This document shows, in pieces, positions 52,367 to 61,494 of a DNA stretch of 64,000 nt. The stretch is from Planctomycetia bacterium (lineage in GTDB: Bacteria > Planctomycetota > Phycisphaerae > UBA1845 > UTPLA1). Positions within the stretch are counted from its first letter, which is position 1. Every line of letters begins with the position of its first letter. Under the pieces are notes generated by a model, which saw only the letters and a list, made by a program, of their open reading frames with translations, was not told the origin of the DNA and made no database searches. A program made the translations under genes and the position numbers. The stretch spans positions 3,704,470-3,768,469 of the forward strand of contig CP054187.1 of NCBI GenBank assembly GCA_015200345.1, given 5' to 3'.

Positions 52367-52779
52367 TGATCCAGGCAGAGAGCGTAGTGGACATCGCGGA
52401 CAACACGGGCGCCAAGCGGGCGTTGGTGATCCGCGTATTGGGCGGCTCGACGGCGCGGGGTTCGTTCACGCGGCGCACGGCGTCGGTCGGGGACATCGTG
52501 GTGTGTGCCGTGAAGAAGGCGCTGCCCAACAGTGATTACCTCATGGGTTCGACGCGCAAGGAGCGCGGCGCCCGGCGCAAGGTGAAGGCCGTGGTCGTGC
52601 GGACCAAGAAGCAGGTTCGCCGGCCCGATGGCAGCTACGTGAAGTTCGACAGCAACGCGGCGGTGATCATCGACGACGAGCGCAATCCGAAGGGAACGCG
52701 CATCTTCGGCGCCGTGGCCCGCGAGCTGCGCGAAAAGGGATTCATGAAGATCGTCTCGCTCGCGAGCGAAGTGGTTTGA
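52366..52779 (+). CDS. rplN: 50S ribosomal protein L14
   Basis: A protein of 137 residues from ATG 52366 ([20 protein letters not shown]), overlapping the rpsQ stop by one base. The insert [39 protein letters not shown] (here [20 protein letters not shown]) is the family hallmark. Somewhat longer than E. coli's 123 because of an insertion at [20 protein letters not shown]. Confidence 0.95.
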   Translation: MIQAESVVDIADNTGAKRALVIRVLGGSTARGSFTRRTASVGDIVVCAVKKALPNSDYLMGSTRKERGARRKVKAVVVRTKKQVRRPDGSYVKFDSNAAVIIDDERNPKGTRIFGAVARELREKGFMKIVSLASEVV

Positions 52780-52825
52780 CACGCTGGGGCCGCCGGCGGC
52801 GGCGCTGACAAGGGACGGAACAACG

Positions 52826-53179
52826 ATGGCAGCGAAGATTCGCAAGAACGACCTGGTGGAAGTCATCGCCGGGGACCACAAGGGCGAGCAGGGGCGCGTG
52901 CTCCGCGTCGACCCGAAGAACGACCGCGTCTTCATCGAAGGCGTGAACCTGGTCTATCGCCACCTTCGACCCAGCCGCACCAATCCGCAGGGCGGACGCA
53001 TCCGCAAGGAAGCGGCGATTCACGTGTCGAACGTCTTGCCGGTGGATCCGAAGACGGGCCGCCGGTCACGCGTTCGGTTCGATGTGCAACGGGATTCCGC
53101 TGGCAAGGTGCTGTCGCGCAAGCGCGTGACGCGAAGCGGCACGGTGCTGGAAGAGGCGAAGGCGACGGCGACGAAGTAA
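52826..53179 (+). CDS. rplX: 50S ribosomal protein L24
   Basis: A protein of 117 residues. KOW motif IRKNDLVEVIAGDHKGEQGRVLRVDPKNDRVFIEGVNLVYRH and the typical PSRTNPQGGRIRKEAAIHVSNV follow. C-terminal strand RVRFDVQRDSAGKVLSRKRV is normal. It is an assembly-initiator protein of the 50S. Confidence 0.95.
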   Translation: MAAKIRKNDLVEVIAGDHKGEQGRVLRVDPKNDRVFIEGVNLVYRHLRPSRTNPQGGRIRKEAAIHVSNVLPVDPKTGRRSRVRFDVQRDSAGKVLSRKRVTRSGTVLEEAKATATK

Positions 53180-53272
53180 CCATCGGCAACGCGGCGTGAA
53201 GTGAATCGCCGCTCTGGAAGAATCAGGAAGAATGCGGTCGCGGCGGACGCGGCCCGGTTTGGAAGACGAGAC

Positions 53273-53836
53273 ATGGCACGGTTGCAGGAACGGTACAAAA
53301 AAGAGGTGCTTCCGGCGCTCCAGAAGGAGCTGAACCGGACGAACGTTCTGTCGATCCCGCGACTGGAGAAAATCGTGGTGTCGATGGGCGTCGGCAAGGC
53401 GACCCAGGAGAAGAAGCGGCTGGACGCGGCGGCGAAGGAGCTTGCGCAGATCACCGGTCAGAAGCCGGTGCTGTGCGCGGCGCGCAAGAGCGTTTCGAAC
53501 TTCAAGCTGCGCGAGGGCCTTCTGATCGGCGCGAAGGTGACGTTGCGCGGCAAGCGCATGTACGAGTTTCTCGATCGGCTGATTTGCGTGGCGATTCCGC
53601 GTATTCGCGACTTCCGCGGATTGGACCCGCGCAGCTTCGACGGCCGTGGCAATTTCAGCATGGGCCTGACCGAACAAACGGTCTTCCCCGAGGTCGACGC
53701 GGACAAGGTCGAGTTTCAGCAGGGAATGAACATCACGTTCGTGACGTCGGCCCGGAACGACAACGAGTGCCGGCGGTTTCTGACGTTGATGGGCATGCCG
53801 TTCCGGAAAGACGAAAAGACGGGCACGAATAATTAA
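53273..53836 (+). CDS. rplE: 50S ribosomal protein L5
   Basis: A protein of 187 residues from ATG 53273 ([20 protein letters not shown]); the frame extends upstream as non-conserved sequence. Motifs: [61 protein letters not shown] and [29 protein letters not shown]. Binds 5S rRNA and contacts the P-site tRNA. Confidence 0.96.
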   Translation: MARLQERYKKEVLPALQKELNRTNVLSIPRLEKIVVSMGVGKATQEKKRLDAAAKELAQITGQKPVLCAARKSVSNFKLREGLLIGAKVTLRGKRMYEFLDRLICVAIPRIRDFRGLDPRSFDGRGNFSMGLTEQTVFPEVDADKVEFQQGMNITFVTSARNDNECRRFLTLMGMPFRKDEKTGTNN

Positions 53837-53847
53837 GGACGGCGGAC

Positions 53848-54033
53848 ATGGCGAGAAAGTGCTGGCGGATCAAGGCGAAGGCGAAGCCCAAGTTCAAGGT
53901 TCGGGCGTACACGCGTTGCGAAGTGTGCGGGCGGTCTCGCGCGGTGTACAAGAAGTTCAAGTTGTGCCGATTGTGTTTTCGCAACATGGCATTGGAAGGC
54001 AAGATCCCCGGCGTGCGCAAGGCGAGCTGGTAA
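53848..54033 (+). CDS. rpsN: 30S ribosomal protein S14, zinc-binding type Z
   Basis: A protein of 61 residues, the short zinc form. CEVC and CRLC at about residues 24-27 and 40-43 give the four zinc cysteines, and [10 protein letters not shown]-like end (here [10 protein letters not shown]) is family-typical. E. coli uses the longer zinc-free form, so this is the ancestral type. 11 bp after rplE. Confidence 0.96.
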   Translation: MARKCWRIKAKAKPKFKVRAYTRCEVCGRSRAVYKKFKLCRLCFRNMALEGKIPGVRKASW

Positions 54034-54108
54034 ACCGACCACGAAATGAACCGGACAGCCGCATGTTGACGGCCGCCGCGGTGAATGAAACGAGAACGAG
54101 GCAGATGC

Positions 54109-54504
54109 ATGTGGAGTGATCCGTTAGCAGACCTGTTGAGCCGGATTCGCAACGGCGTTCGGAACCGGACAAAGCAGATCATGGTTCCGTTCAGCAGCGT
54201 GAAGCTGGCCGTTTGCGAGGTGCTGAAGCAGGAAGGCTTCATCGAAGGCGCCGAGAAGATCGACGACGGCAAGCAGGGTGCGTTGCGCATCACGCTGAAG
54301 TACGGTCCGCGCGGCGAACAGGTGATCAATTTCGTGAAGCGTGAGAGCAAGGCGGGTTGCCGCAAGTACGTCTCGGTCGATGAGATTCCTCGGGTGCTGA
54401 ACGGCATGGGCATCGCGATTGTATCGACGAGCCAGGGCATGATGTCGGACCGGCAGTGCCGGGAGAAGAAGGTCGGCGGCGAACTGGTTTGCACGGTGTA
54501 TTGA
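54109..54504 (+). CDS. rpsH: 30S ribosomal protein S8
   Basis: A protein of 131 residues from ATG 54109 (MWSDPLADLLSRIRNGVRN). Core VPFSSVKLAVCEVLKQEGFI, ISKPG-region variant VKRESKAGCRKYVSVDEIPRVLNGMGIAIVSTSQG, and the end REKKVGGELVCTVY are normal. In E. coli S8 represses the spc operon by binding its mRNA near L5. Confidence 0.95.
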   Translation: MWSDPLADLLSRIRNGVRNRTKQIMVPFSSVKLAVCEVLKQEGFIEGAEKIDDGKQGALRITLKYGPRGEQVINFVKRESKAGCRKYVSVDEIPRVLNGMGIAIVSTSQGMMSDRQCREKKVGGELVCTVY

Positions 54505-54557
54505 TTGGTTGGTTGATTCGCTCGGCGACCGGACGCGCCGCGATAGAGGACAGGACG

Positions 54558-55136
54558 ATGTCACGAGTAGGAAAAAAGCCGATTGCACTGCCGAGCGGCG
54601 TGAAGCCGACGATCCAGGGCGATCAGATCAGCGTGACCGGACCGAAAGGCACGCTTTCGTTTCGCCATGCGCGCGGCGTGAAGGTAGCGCACGATGCCGG
54701 CGCCAATGTGCTCGTCGTCACGCGCGAGGGCGACAGTGCCCAGCATCGCGCGCTGCACGGTACGACCCGCGCGCTGCTTCAGAACATGGTGGTGGGCGTG
54801 AGCACCGGTTACGAACAAAAGATGGAAATCTACGGCACCGGATACAGCTGTGCGGTGCAGGGGCAGACGCTCGAGTTGAACGTGGGCTATTCGCACCCGA
54901 TCAAGGTGCCGATTCCCGCGGGTGTGAAGGTCGCGATCGAGGTCGCCCAGACCAAGGGCGACGAGACACCGGCCAAGCTGACGATTACCGGCATCGATAA
55001 GCAGGTGGTCGGCACGGTCGCGCGGGCGGTGAAAGACGCGCGGCATCCCGAGCCGTACAAGGGCAAGGGTGTTCGCTATCTTGGTGAGCAGATTCGACGC
55101 AAGGCCGGCAAGGCGTTTGCCGGAACCGGCGCGTAA
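54558..55136 (+). CDS. rplF: 50S ribosomal protein L6
   Basis: A protein of 192 residues from ATG 54558 ([19 protein letters not shown]). Motifs [57 protein letters not shown] and the C-terminal [25 protein letters not shown]. Two repeated domains as usual. ATG is preceded by AGGAC. Confidence 0.96.
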   Translation: MSRVGKKPIALPSGVKPTIQGDQISVTGPKGTLSFRHARGVKVAHDAGANVLVVTREGDSAQHRALHGTTRALLQNMVVGVSTGYEQKMEIYGTGYSCAVQGQTLELNVGYSHPIKVPIPAGVKVAIEVAQTKGDETPAKLTITGIDKQVVGTVARAVKDARHPEPYKGKGVRYLGEQIRRKAGKAFAGTGA

Positions 55137-55159
55137 GCAGGCGATGGGTTGGTGATGCA

Positions 55160-55528
55160 ATGAAGAAACTGAAACTCAAACAGGCGCGTCATGATCGCCG
55201 CAAGCGGCGGGTTCGCGCGAACCTGCTGGGCACGCCCCAGCGCCCGCGGCTGACGGTTTTCCGCAGTTTGGCGAATATCAGCGCGCAGCTCGTGGACGAC
55301 TTGAGCGGCCGAACGCTCTGTGCGGCTTCGACGGTCGACAAGGCGCTCGCCGAACAAGTGAAGTACGGCGGCAACTGCAAGGCCGCTGCGCTGGTCGGCC
55401 AGGTGATTGCCGAGCGCGCGAGGATGAAAGGGATCAAACAGGTGGCGTTCGATCGGAACGGCCGCCCGTATCACGGTCGCGTGAAAGCGCTGGCCGAGGC
55501 GGCGCGCAAGAGCGGTCTGGAGTTTTAA
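55160..55528 (+). CDS. rplR: 50S ribosomal protein L18
   Basis: A protein of 122 residues. Motifs [44 protein letters not shown], and [28 protein letters not shown] match the L18 family, which brings 5S rRNA into the 50S subunit. (The first motif begins [13 protein letters not shown].). Confidence 0.95.
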   Translation: MKKLKLKQARHDRRKRRVRANLLGTPQRPRLTVFRSLANISAQLVDDLSGRTLCAASTVDKALAEQVKYGGNCKAAALVGQVIAERARMKGIKQVAFDRNGRPYHGRVKALAEAARKSGLEF

Positions 55529-55549
55529 GGAAAGACGGAAGAGTCAAGC

Positions 55550-56068
55550 ATGGCGATTCGCAGACGACAACAACAACAACCGCGCGACGAGCAATCTGGT
55601 CCGTCGTATGACGACAACGTGGTGAAGGTCTACCGTTGCGCGAAAGTGGTCAAGGGCGGTCGGCGATTCAGCTTTGCCGCGCTGGTGGTGGTGGGCGATC
55701 GCAATCGCCGCGTCGGTTTCGGCTACGGCAAGGCCAACGAAGTGCCCAACGCCGTGGAGAAGGGCCGCAAGGCTGCGACGCGCGCGATGCGACAGGTGCC
55801 GTTAAGCGGCTCGACCATTCCGCACGAAGTCATCGGGCGCTTTGGTTCCAGCCGCGTGAAGCTGCTTCCGGCATCGGAAGGAACCGGCGTCATCGCCGGC
55901 GCGAGCGTCCGCGCGGTGCTGGAGCTTGCCGGCGTGAAGGACTGCCTGACCAAGGCCTACGGTTCGAGCAGCCCGAAGAACCTGGTCAAGGCCACGATGA
56001 ACGCGCTGCTGACGCTGCGCGATCGAGCGACGGTTGAGAAATTACGCGGCGTGACGCTGTCGGCCTGA
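55550..56068 (+). CDS. rpsE: 30S ribosomal protein S5
   Basis: A protein of 172 residues. N-terminal polar tail with a Gln run (RRQQQQPRDEQ), then VVKVYRCAKVVKGGRRFSFAALVVVGD (dsRNA-binding domain) and VGFGYGKANEVPNAVEKGRKAA, GSSRVKLLPASEGTGVIAGASVRAVLELAGVKDCLTK. Normal core. It is followed directly by rplO; the L30 gene usually between them is absent. Confidence 0.95.
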   Translation: MAIRRRQQQQPRDEQSGPSYDDNVVKVYRCAKVVKGGRRFSFAALVVVGDRNRRVGFGYGKANEVPNAVEKGRKAATRAMRQVPLSGSTIPHEVIGRFGSSRVKLLPASEGTGVIAGASVRAVLELAGVKDCLTKAYGSSSPKNLVKATMNALLTLRDRATVEKLRGVTLSA

Positions 56069-56113
56069 TGGCCCGAATGAAAAAGACCGCCTAGCGAGAC
56101 GGGAACGGCGACT

Positions 56114-56722
56114 ATGAACATCACAGAGATCACCAAGAAAGCCGGCGCCAAGCCGCCGCGAAAGCGGGTCGGTCGCGGCGAAGGCAGCGGCTGGGGCAAG
56201 ACGGCCGGCCACGGCCACAAGGGGCAGAATGCGCGCTCGGGCGGGAGCAAGGAGCGCGGTCTGTTGAGCGAGGGCGGCGTGTTTCCGTTGTTTCGGCGGA
56301 TTCCCAAGGTGGGGTTCAACAACAAGAACTTCGCCGTGCGATACCAGGTCGTGAATGTGTCGGATTTGGACGAGCGATTTGACAACGGCGCGCACGTCAC
56401 GGCGGCGACCCTTTGGGAGGCCGGTCTGGTACGCGATGCCAAGGCGCCGGTCAAGGTGCTGGGCGATGGCGCGATAAGGAAGAAGTTGACCGTCGAGGCG
56501 GAGCGTTTCAGCGCAGAAGCCGCGAAGAAAATCGAGTCGGCCGGCGGCAAGGTGACGCGTCTGGGCCCGCAACCGAAGAAGAAATTTGTCAAGCGTCCGG
56601 CGGCGGCCGGGAAGGCTTCGACTGAGGGCGAGCGCGACGATGCGAAGCCCGCCAAGGAACCAACAAGCAAGGATGGGAAAGGCAAGAGCGCGGCGCAAGG
56701 GGACGGGGGTAAATCGGCCTGA
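56114..56722 (+). CDS. rplO: 50S ribosomal protein L15 with long C-terminal tail
   Basis: A protein of 202 residues versus 144 in E. coli. The core (about 1-150): KPPRKRVGRGEGSGWGKTAGHGHKGQNARSGG, PLFRRIPKVGFNNKNFAVRY and, near residue 110, LGDGAIRKKLTVEAERFSAEAAKKIESAGG. The tail (about 155-202) is a Lys/Ala/Gly/Ser low-complexity extension. Immediately upstream of secY, 94 bp apart. Confidence 0.94.
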   Translation: MNITEITKKAGAKPPRKRVGRGEGSGWGKTAGHGHKGQNARSGGSKERGLLSEGGVFPLFRRIPKVGFNNKNFAVRYQVVNVSDLDERFDNGAHVTAATLWEAGLVRDAKAPVKVLGDGAIRKKLTVEAERFSAEAAKKIESAGGKVTRLGPQPKKKFVKRPAAAGKASTEGERDDAKPAKEPTSKDGKGKSAAQGDGGKSA

Positions 56723-56816
56723 TTAGGCTGGGCTGCGTCGGTGTCGGCGCGGCGATGGGGCGGTGAAACGATGCGGTCACGGCGGAGCGGTGTCCGCGGA
56801 AGGACGCGAGAGCGCG

Positions 56817-58208
56817 ATGTTTAAGGCTTTTTTGAACATCTTCAAGGTGAAGGACCTGCGGAACAAGATTCTGTTCACGCTGGGGCTCCTTGCCGCCTAT
56901 CGGATCGGTTTCTATGTGCCGCTGCCTGGTGTGGATCAGGAGCAACTGACGCGTCATTTTCAGAACATGGGCGGCGATGGCGGCGGCATGCAGCAGTTGA
57001 CGGAGTACTTCGCCCTGTTCAGCGGCGGCAGTCTTCAGCAAAGCACGATCTTCGGCCTGGGCATCATGCCGTACATTTCGGCGTCGATCATCTTCCAGCT
57101 TCTTGGCACGGTCATCCCGGCTCTGGAGAAGCTGCGGAAGGAAGGTGAGGCCGGAAGGAAGAAGTTGCAGGAATACACGCGTTACGCGACCGTAGGGATT
57201 TGCATCATTCAGGGTGCCTTCTGGCTGCGCTACATGCAGGCGTCGCGCCTCGTGTTCGCCGAGTACGCTGATATCAGCGCGAGCTTTACCCCGACGGTGT
57301 GCTTCTGGCTGATCGGCATCACGGCAATGACCGCGGGCACGTTGTTCCTGATGTGGCTTGGTGAGCAGATCGACGAGTACGGCATCGGCAACGGGGTGAG
57401 TCTCATCATCATGTCCGGTATTCTCGCTCGGATGCCGACGGCGATTCTCGAAGTGGCGCAGAACTCCTCGATGGAGGTCGGCGGCACGGCGCAGTTCGGC
57501 CCCGCCAAGATCGTCTTCCTGCTTCTCGCGTTTGTCGGCGTTGTCGCCGGATCGATCCTGATCACGCAGGCCCAGCGTCGCATTCCGATTCAGCAGGCCA
57601 AGCAGACGCGCGGTCGTCGCGTGTGGGGCGGTCAGCGGCACTACCTGCCGTTGCGCGTCAATCATGGCGGCGTCATGCCGATCATTTTCGCCAGCAGCTT
57701 GCTCATCTTTCCGCACCTGATCCTGGACTGGCTGGCCAACATGTTCCCGACGAGCGGTTTTCTGAACATGTTGTCATCCGAGTTCCGCCGTTCGGGTTTT
57801 CTGTACGTGTTGAGTTACATCGTCCTGGTGTACTTCTTCGCGTATTTCTGGACGACGGTTCAGTTCCAGCCCAAGGAGATGGCGAATCAGCTCCGCGATT
57901 ACGGCAGTTTTATTCCGGGTCTTCGGCCGGGCAAACGGACGGCGGATTACCTCGAAACCGTGATGACGCGGATCACCTACGTCGGCGCGGGTTTCCTTGC
58001 TGCGATCGCGATTATTCCCCAGGTGGCTGCCGCGGCGATGGAGATTCCCATGGGCGTCGCATCGTTTCTCGGCGGCACCGGATTGCTGATTGTGGTCAGC
58101 GTCGGTCTGGACCTCGTGCAACGGATCGAGGCCAATCTGATCATGCGGAATTATGGCGGCTTCCTCGATGAATCGGGCGGAACACGAATCAAGGGAGCTT
58201 ACGCGTGA
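56817..58208 (+). CDS. secY: Preprotein translocase subunit SecY
   Basis: The channel-forming subunit of the Sec translocon, 463 residues from ATG 56817 (MFKAFLNIFKVKDLRNKIL). About ten transmembrane helices are visible. Motifs: AYRIGFYVPLPGVD, FGLGIMPYISASIIFQLL, GNGVSLIIMSGILARMP, a cytoplasmic loop QRRIPIQQAKQTRGRR, RVNHGGVMPIIFASSLL, and PGKRTADYLETVMTRITYVGAGFLAAIA. The stop overlaps the adk start (GTGA), so translation is coupled. Confidence 0.95.
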   Translation: MFKAFLNIFKVKDLRNKILFTLGLLAAYRIGFYVPLPGVDQEQLTRHFQNMGGDGGGMQQLTEYFALFSGGSLQQSTIFGLGIMPYISASIIFQLLGTVIPALEKLRKEGEAGRKKLQEYTRYATVGICIIQGAFWLRYMQASRLVFAEYADISASFTPTVCFWLIGITAMTAGTLFLMWLGEQIDEYGIGNGVSLIIMSGILARMPTAILEVAQNSSMEVGGTAQFGPAKIVFLLLAFVGVVAGSILITQAQRRIPIQQAKQTRGRRVWGGQRHYLPLRVNHGGVMPIIFASSLLIFPHLILDWLANMFPTSGFLNMLSSEFRRSGFLYVLSYIVLVYFFAYFWTTVQFQPKEMANQLRDYGSFIPGLRPGKRTADYLETVMTRITYVGAGFLAAIAIIPQVAAAAMEIPMGVASFLGGTGLLIVVSVGLDLVQRIEANLIMRNYGGFLDESGGTRIKGAYA

Positions 58209-58852
58209 ACCTGATCCTGCTGGGGCCGCCGGGCGCCGGAAAGGGCACCCAGGCGGTGAAGATCTCCGAGGCGTTCAATCTTGTGCATCTGTCCAGTGGA
58301 GACATCCTCCGGGCCGAGCGCAAGAACCAGACGGAGCTTGGCAGGCGGGCGCAGGAGTATATGGATAAAGGCGTGCTGGTGCCGGACGACCTGATACTCT
58401 CGATGATGATCGGTCAGATCGGGCGAATTGAAACCGGCCGAGGCTTTTTGCTGGATGGGTTTCCTCGCACGCTGGCGCAGGCAGAGGGGCTTGACCAGCG
58501 GCTGGAGACAGCCGGGAGACGAATTGACCGCGTGGTGAACATCGTGCTATCCGACGAGATCGTGACGAAGCGCCTCACCGGGCGTTGGTCCTGTCCGCAG
58601 GATGGCCGGGTTTATCACGAGATGTTTTCGCCGCCGCGAGCGGCCGGTGTATGTGATGCGTGCGGGGCGCCTTTGACGCGGCGGAAGGATGATGAGCCGA
58701 CGGTGGTGGCCCAGCGGCTTCGGACGTATCACGAGGAGACGCGTCCGCTGGAAGCCTATTATTCCCGTCGCGGCCTGATGGTGAACGTGGACGGCTCGGC
58801 GGAAGTGAGCGCGGTGACGGACGCGATCCGGAAGGTTTGTCAGGCGGCATGA
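58205..58852 (+). CDS. adk: Adenylate kinase
   Basis: Interconverts ATP + AMP and 2 ADP. A protein of 215 residues from GTG 58205, overlapping the secY stop. P-loop LILLGPPGAGKGTQAVKI, AMP-binding HLSSGDILRAERK and LLDGFPRTLAQAEGL, LID zinc cysteines in CPQDGRVYHEMF...CDACGAPL, then QRLRTYHEETRPLEAYYSRRG. This is the long, zinc-containing (type A) form. Confidence 0.95.
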   Translation: MNLILLGPPGAGKGTQAVKISEAFNLVHLSSGDILRAERKNQTELGRRAQEYMDKGVLVPDDLILSMMIGQIGRIETGRGFLLDGFPRTLAQAEGLDQRLETAGRRIDRVVNIVLSDEIVTKRLTGRWSCPQDGRVYHEMFSPPRAAGVCDACGAPLTRRKDDEPTVVAQRLRTYHEETRPLEAYYSRRGLMVNVDGSAEVSAVTDAIRKVCQAA

Positions 58853-58902
58853 GAGAAGGGCTGGCACAACATCCGGAGCGCACGGCGCGGGCAGGCTCGA
58901 GT

Positions 58903-59682
58903 ATGGCAGTCCTGAAGAGCCCGCGCGAGATTGAGTTGATGCGCGCGGCCGGTCGCGTGGTGTATCAGGTTTTGCAGCGGATGCGCGAGATCGTGCGCCC
59001 TGGCATCCGCACCGAGGTGCTGGGCGCCGAGGCGGATAAGCTGATCGCGGAAGCCGGCGGCACGGCATTGTTTCGCGGCGTGAAGACGCCGGCGACGAAG
59101 TTTCCGTTTCCGTCGGCGGTTTGCGTGAGCGTGAACGAAGAAGTGGTCCACGGGATTCCGGGGCCGCGTGTGTTGAAAGAAGGCGACGTCGTCAGCATTG
59201 ATTGCGGCGTGCGCATGAAAGGTTACTGCGGCGATTCGGCGACGACGTTGCCGGTCGGCCGCATTCATCCCGACGTGCAGCGTCTGCTGGACGTCACGTC
59301 GGGCGCGCTGGATCTGGCGATTCGTGAGATGCGGCCGGGCCGCATGTGGAGCGAGGTTGCCGGCGCGATGCAGCATTATGTCGAGTCTGCGGGCTTCTCG
59401 GTGGTTCGGGAGTTCGTCGGGCACGGCATCGGTCAGGGTATGCACGAGGAGCCGAAGGTTCCGAACTACACCGACCGCAAGCAGCGCAAGACGGACTTCC
59501 GGCTGGAGCCGGGATTGGTGTTGGCGGTGGAGCCGATGGTGAACATGGGATCGGCCGAAGTTCGTGCGGGGGATTCGACGGGCTGGCCGCAGGTGACGAA
59601 GGATGGTCGCTGGTCGGCCCATTTTGAACACACGGTGGCGGTGACGCCAACGGGTGTGGACGTGTTGACGGACGGTCGATGA
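58903..59682 (+). CDS. map: Methionine aminopeptidase, type I
   Basis: Removes initiator Met. A protein of 259 residues from ATG 58903 ([20 protein letters not shown]), the family start; an ATG at 58849 overlapping the adk stop as ATGA would add 18 non-conserved residues. Metal ligands: Asp in [19 protein letters not shown] (two), His in [19 protein letters not shown], Glu in EPMVNMG and the last Glu in HFEHTVAVT. Here the spc-operon order skips infA. Confidence 0.95.
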   Translation: MAVLKSPREIELMRAAGRVVYQVLQRMREIVRPGIRTEVLGAEADKLIAEAGGTALFRGVKTPATKFPFPSAVCVSVNEEVVHGIPGPRVLKEGDVVSIDCGVRMKGYCGDSATTLPVGRIHPDVQRLLDVTSGALDLAIREMRPGRMWSEVAGAMQHYVESAGFSVVREFVGHGIGQGMHEEPKVPNYTDRKQRKTDFRLEPGLVLAVEPMVNMGSAEVRAGDSTGWPQVTKDGRWSAHFEHTVAVTPTGVDVLTDGR

Positions 59683-59719
59683 CGGTCGTCCAGGGCGCGA
59701 ACGCGCCGGAGGAAGTGCG

Positions 59720-59836
59720 ATGAAAGTACGTAGTAGTGTTCGGCGCATTTGCGAGAATTGCAAGTTGATCAAGCGCAAGGGCGTGATCCGGGTGATCTGT
59801 TCGTCCAATCCGCGTCACAAGCAGAGGCAGGGTTAA
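59720..59836 (+). CDS. rpmJ: 50S ribosomal protein L36
   Basis: A protein of 38 residues, start [20 protein letters not shown], then [17 protein letters not shown]. The zinc ligands are CxxC, one further Cys and one His (C-C-C-H pattern). GGAAG precedes the ATG. In the alpha-operon region 37 bp before rpsM. Confidence 0.95.
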   Translation: MKVRSSVRRICENCKLIKRKGVIRVICSSNPRHKQRQG

Positions 59837-59873
59837 GACGGCGGGCCGGCGCGCCCCTTGAAGGAGTCACAAT

Positions 59874-60260
59874 ATGCCGCGTATTGCAGGCGTGGACATT
59901 CCGAATGAGAAGCGAGTTGAGATCGCGCTTCAATACATCCATGGGATCGGGCCGCACCTGTCCCGAGTGATCCTGAAGGAGGCGGGGATCTCCCCGGATG
60001 TCCGCGCGAAGAACCTGACGGAAGACGAAATCAGCCGCATCGCCGGCATCATCGATCGCAACTATGTGGTGGAGGGTCAGCTCAAGCGCCAGGTGTCGCA
60101 GAACATCGCGCGGTTGAAGGACATCCAGTGCTACCGGGGTCTGCGTCATCGGCGCGGCTTGCCGGTGCGAGGTCAGCGTACGCGGACGAACGCACGGACG
60201 CGCAAGGGTCCGAAGAAGACGGTCGCCGGGAAGAAGGGCGTGAAGGAACTGCGCAGCTAG
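59874..60260 (+). CDS. rpsM: 30S ribosomal protein S13
   Basis: A protein of 128 residues; AAGGAG precedes ATG 59874. Motifs [50 protein letters not shown]-type region (here [19 protein letters not shown]), and [36 protein letters not shown] (in parts). Normal. Confidence 0.95.
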   Translation: MPRIAGVDIPNEKRVEIALQYIHGIGPHLSRVILKEAGISPDVRAKNLTEDEISRIAGIIDRNYVVEGQLKRQVSQNIARLKDIQCYRGLRHRRGLPVRGQRTRTNARTRKGPKKTVAGKKGVKELRS

Positions 60261-60329
60261 GGCTGCGACGAAACGATCGGCGCCGGTGGTTTAAATCGAC
60301 CGGCCGCCTGAACGAGGAGTACGACGAGC

Positions 60330-60716
60330 GTGGCAAAAGCAGCAGGCGCAAAGAAGAAGACGCGGCGAAACGTCGCGCGAGGCATCGCGCACGTGAAGGC
60401 GTCTTTCAATAATACGACCGTGACGATCACCGACACCAACGGTGAAGTGCTGTGTTGGCAATCGGCGGGGACGGTGGGTTTCAAAGGCACGCGCAAGAGC
60501 ACGCCGTTCGCGGCGCAGCGTGCGGGGGAGCAAGCCGCCTCGGCGGCGCGCAAGTTCGGCCTCTCGGAGATTGAAGTCCGCGTGAAGGGTCCGGGCAGCG
60601 GGCGGGAGTCCGCGATCTCCGGCCTGCAATCAGGCGGCCTGCGGATTTTGAGCATCGAAGACGTGACGCCGCTACCGCACAACGGGTGCCGACCGGCGCG
60701 CAAGCGGCGCGTGTAA
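60330..60716 (+). CDS. rpsK: 30S ribosomal protein S11
   Basis: A protein of 128 residues beginning at GTG 60330 ([18 protein letters not shown]). Motifs [60 protein letters not shown] and [16 protein letters not shown]. Family-typical length and end. Confidence 0.95.
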   Translation: MAKAAGAKKKTRRNVARGIAHVKASFNNTTVTITDTNGEVLCWQSAGTVGFKGTRKSTPFAAQRAGEQAASAARKFGLSEIEVRVKGPGSGRESAISGLQSGGLRILSIEDVTPLPHNGCRPARKRRV

Positions 60717-60733
60717 CCAGAAGGGTTGTTTGA

Positions 60734-61369
60734 ATGGGAAGATACATCGGACCAGTATGTCGGCTTTGTCGGCGCGAGGGCATCAAGCTGATGCTCAAAG
60801 GTTCTCGGTGCGAAAGCGCCAAGTGCCCGATGGAGAAGCAGGGTCGCAACATGCCGCCGGGCCAGGCGAAGGCGTTTCGCCGCGGCCAGGGGAGCGAGTA
60901 CGGCAAGCGCCTGCGTGAGACGCAGAAAGTCAAGCGGTACTACGGCCTCTTTGATACACAGTTCCGCCGGTACTTTGAACGGGCCGCGCACACTGCCGAG
61001 AACACCGGCACGGCGCTGCTGACGATGCTGGAGCGCCGGCTGGATAACGTCGTGACCAAGCTGGGCTTTGCGCCGTCGCGGCGAGCCGCGCGGATATCGA
61101 TCGGTCACGGGCATTTTTCCGTGAACGGTCATTGTGTGAACAAGCCGGGCTATCTCGTGCGTCCCGGTGACAAGATCACGGTCAACAAGCGTGAAGCGAG
61201 CAAGAAGATGGTCAAGCACTGGGTGGACTTGGATCCGAATCGCCCGGTGCAGGGATGGCTGAAGCTGGATGGCGGGCAGTTGGAGGGGCAGGTGGTCGCC
61301 ATGCCGGGTCGCGAGGACGTGCAGATTCCCGTTGAAGAGCAGTTGATCGTGGAGTTCTGCAACCGATGA
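60734..61369 (+). CDS. rpsD: 30S ribosomal protein S4
   Basis: A protein of 211 residues. Start MGRYIGPVCRLCRREGIKLM, with a cysteine cluster (CRLC, CESAKC) that suggests the zinc-binding form. S4 RNA-binding domain LERRLDNVVTKLGFAPSRRAARISIGHGHFSVNGHCVNKPGYLVRPGD. In E. coli S4 autoregulates the alpha operon. Its stop overlaps the upstream in-frame extension of rpoA (ATGA). Confidence 0.95.
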   Translation: MGRYIGPVCRLCRREGIKLMLKGSRCESAKCPMEKQGRNMPPGQAKAFRRGQGSEYGKRLRETQKVKRYYGLFDTQFRRYFERAAHTAENTGTALLTMLERRLDNVVTKLGFAPSRRAARISIGHGHFSVNGHCVNKPGYLVRPGDKITVNKREASKKMVKHWVDLDPNRPVQGWLKLDGGQLEGQVVAMPGREDVQIPVEEQLIVEFCNR

Positions 61370-61494
61370 TCGCGTCCGAGGAAAAGCTGAAAATACCGGC
61401 CGAGCCGAGCTTGTCCTTAGGCATCGAGCCGAACGAATACGTGGGCGCTTCGGCGTCAGAAGGAACGTCACGCCGTTCCCGGGAGGTCAGAGCG

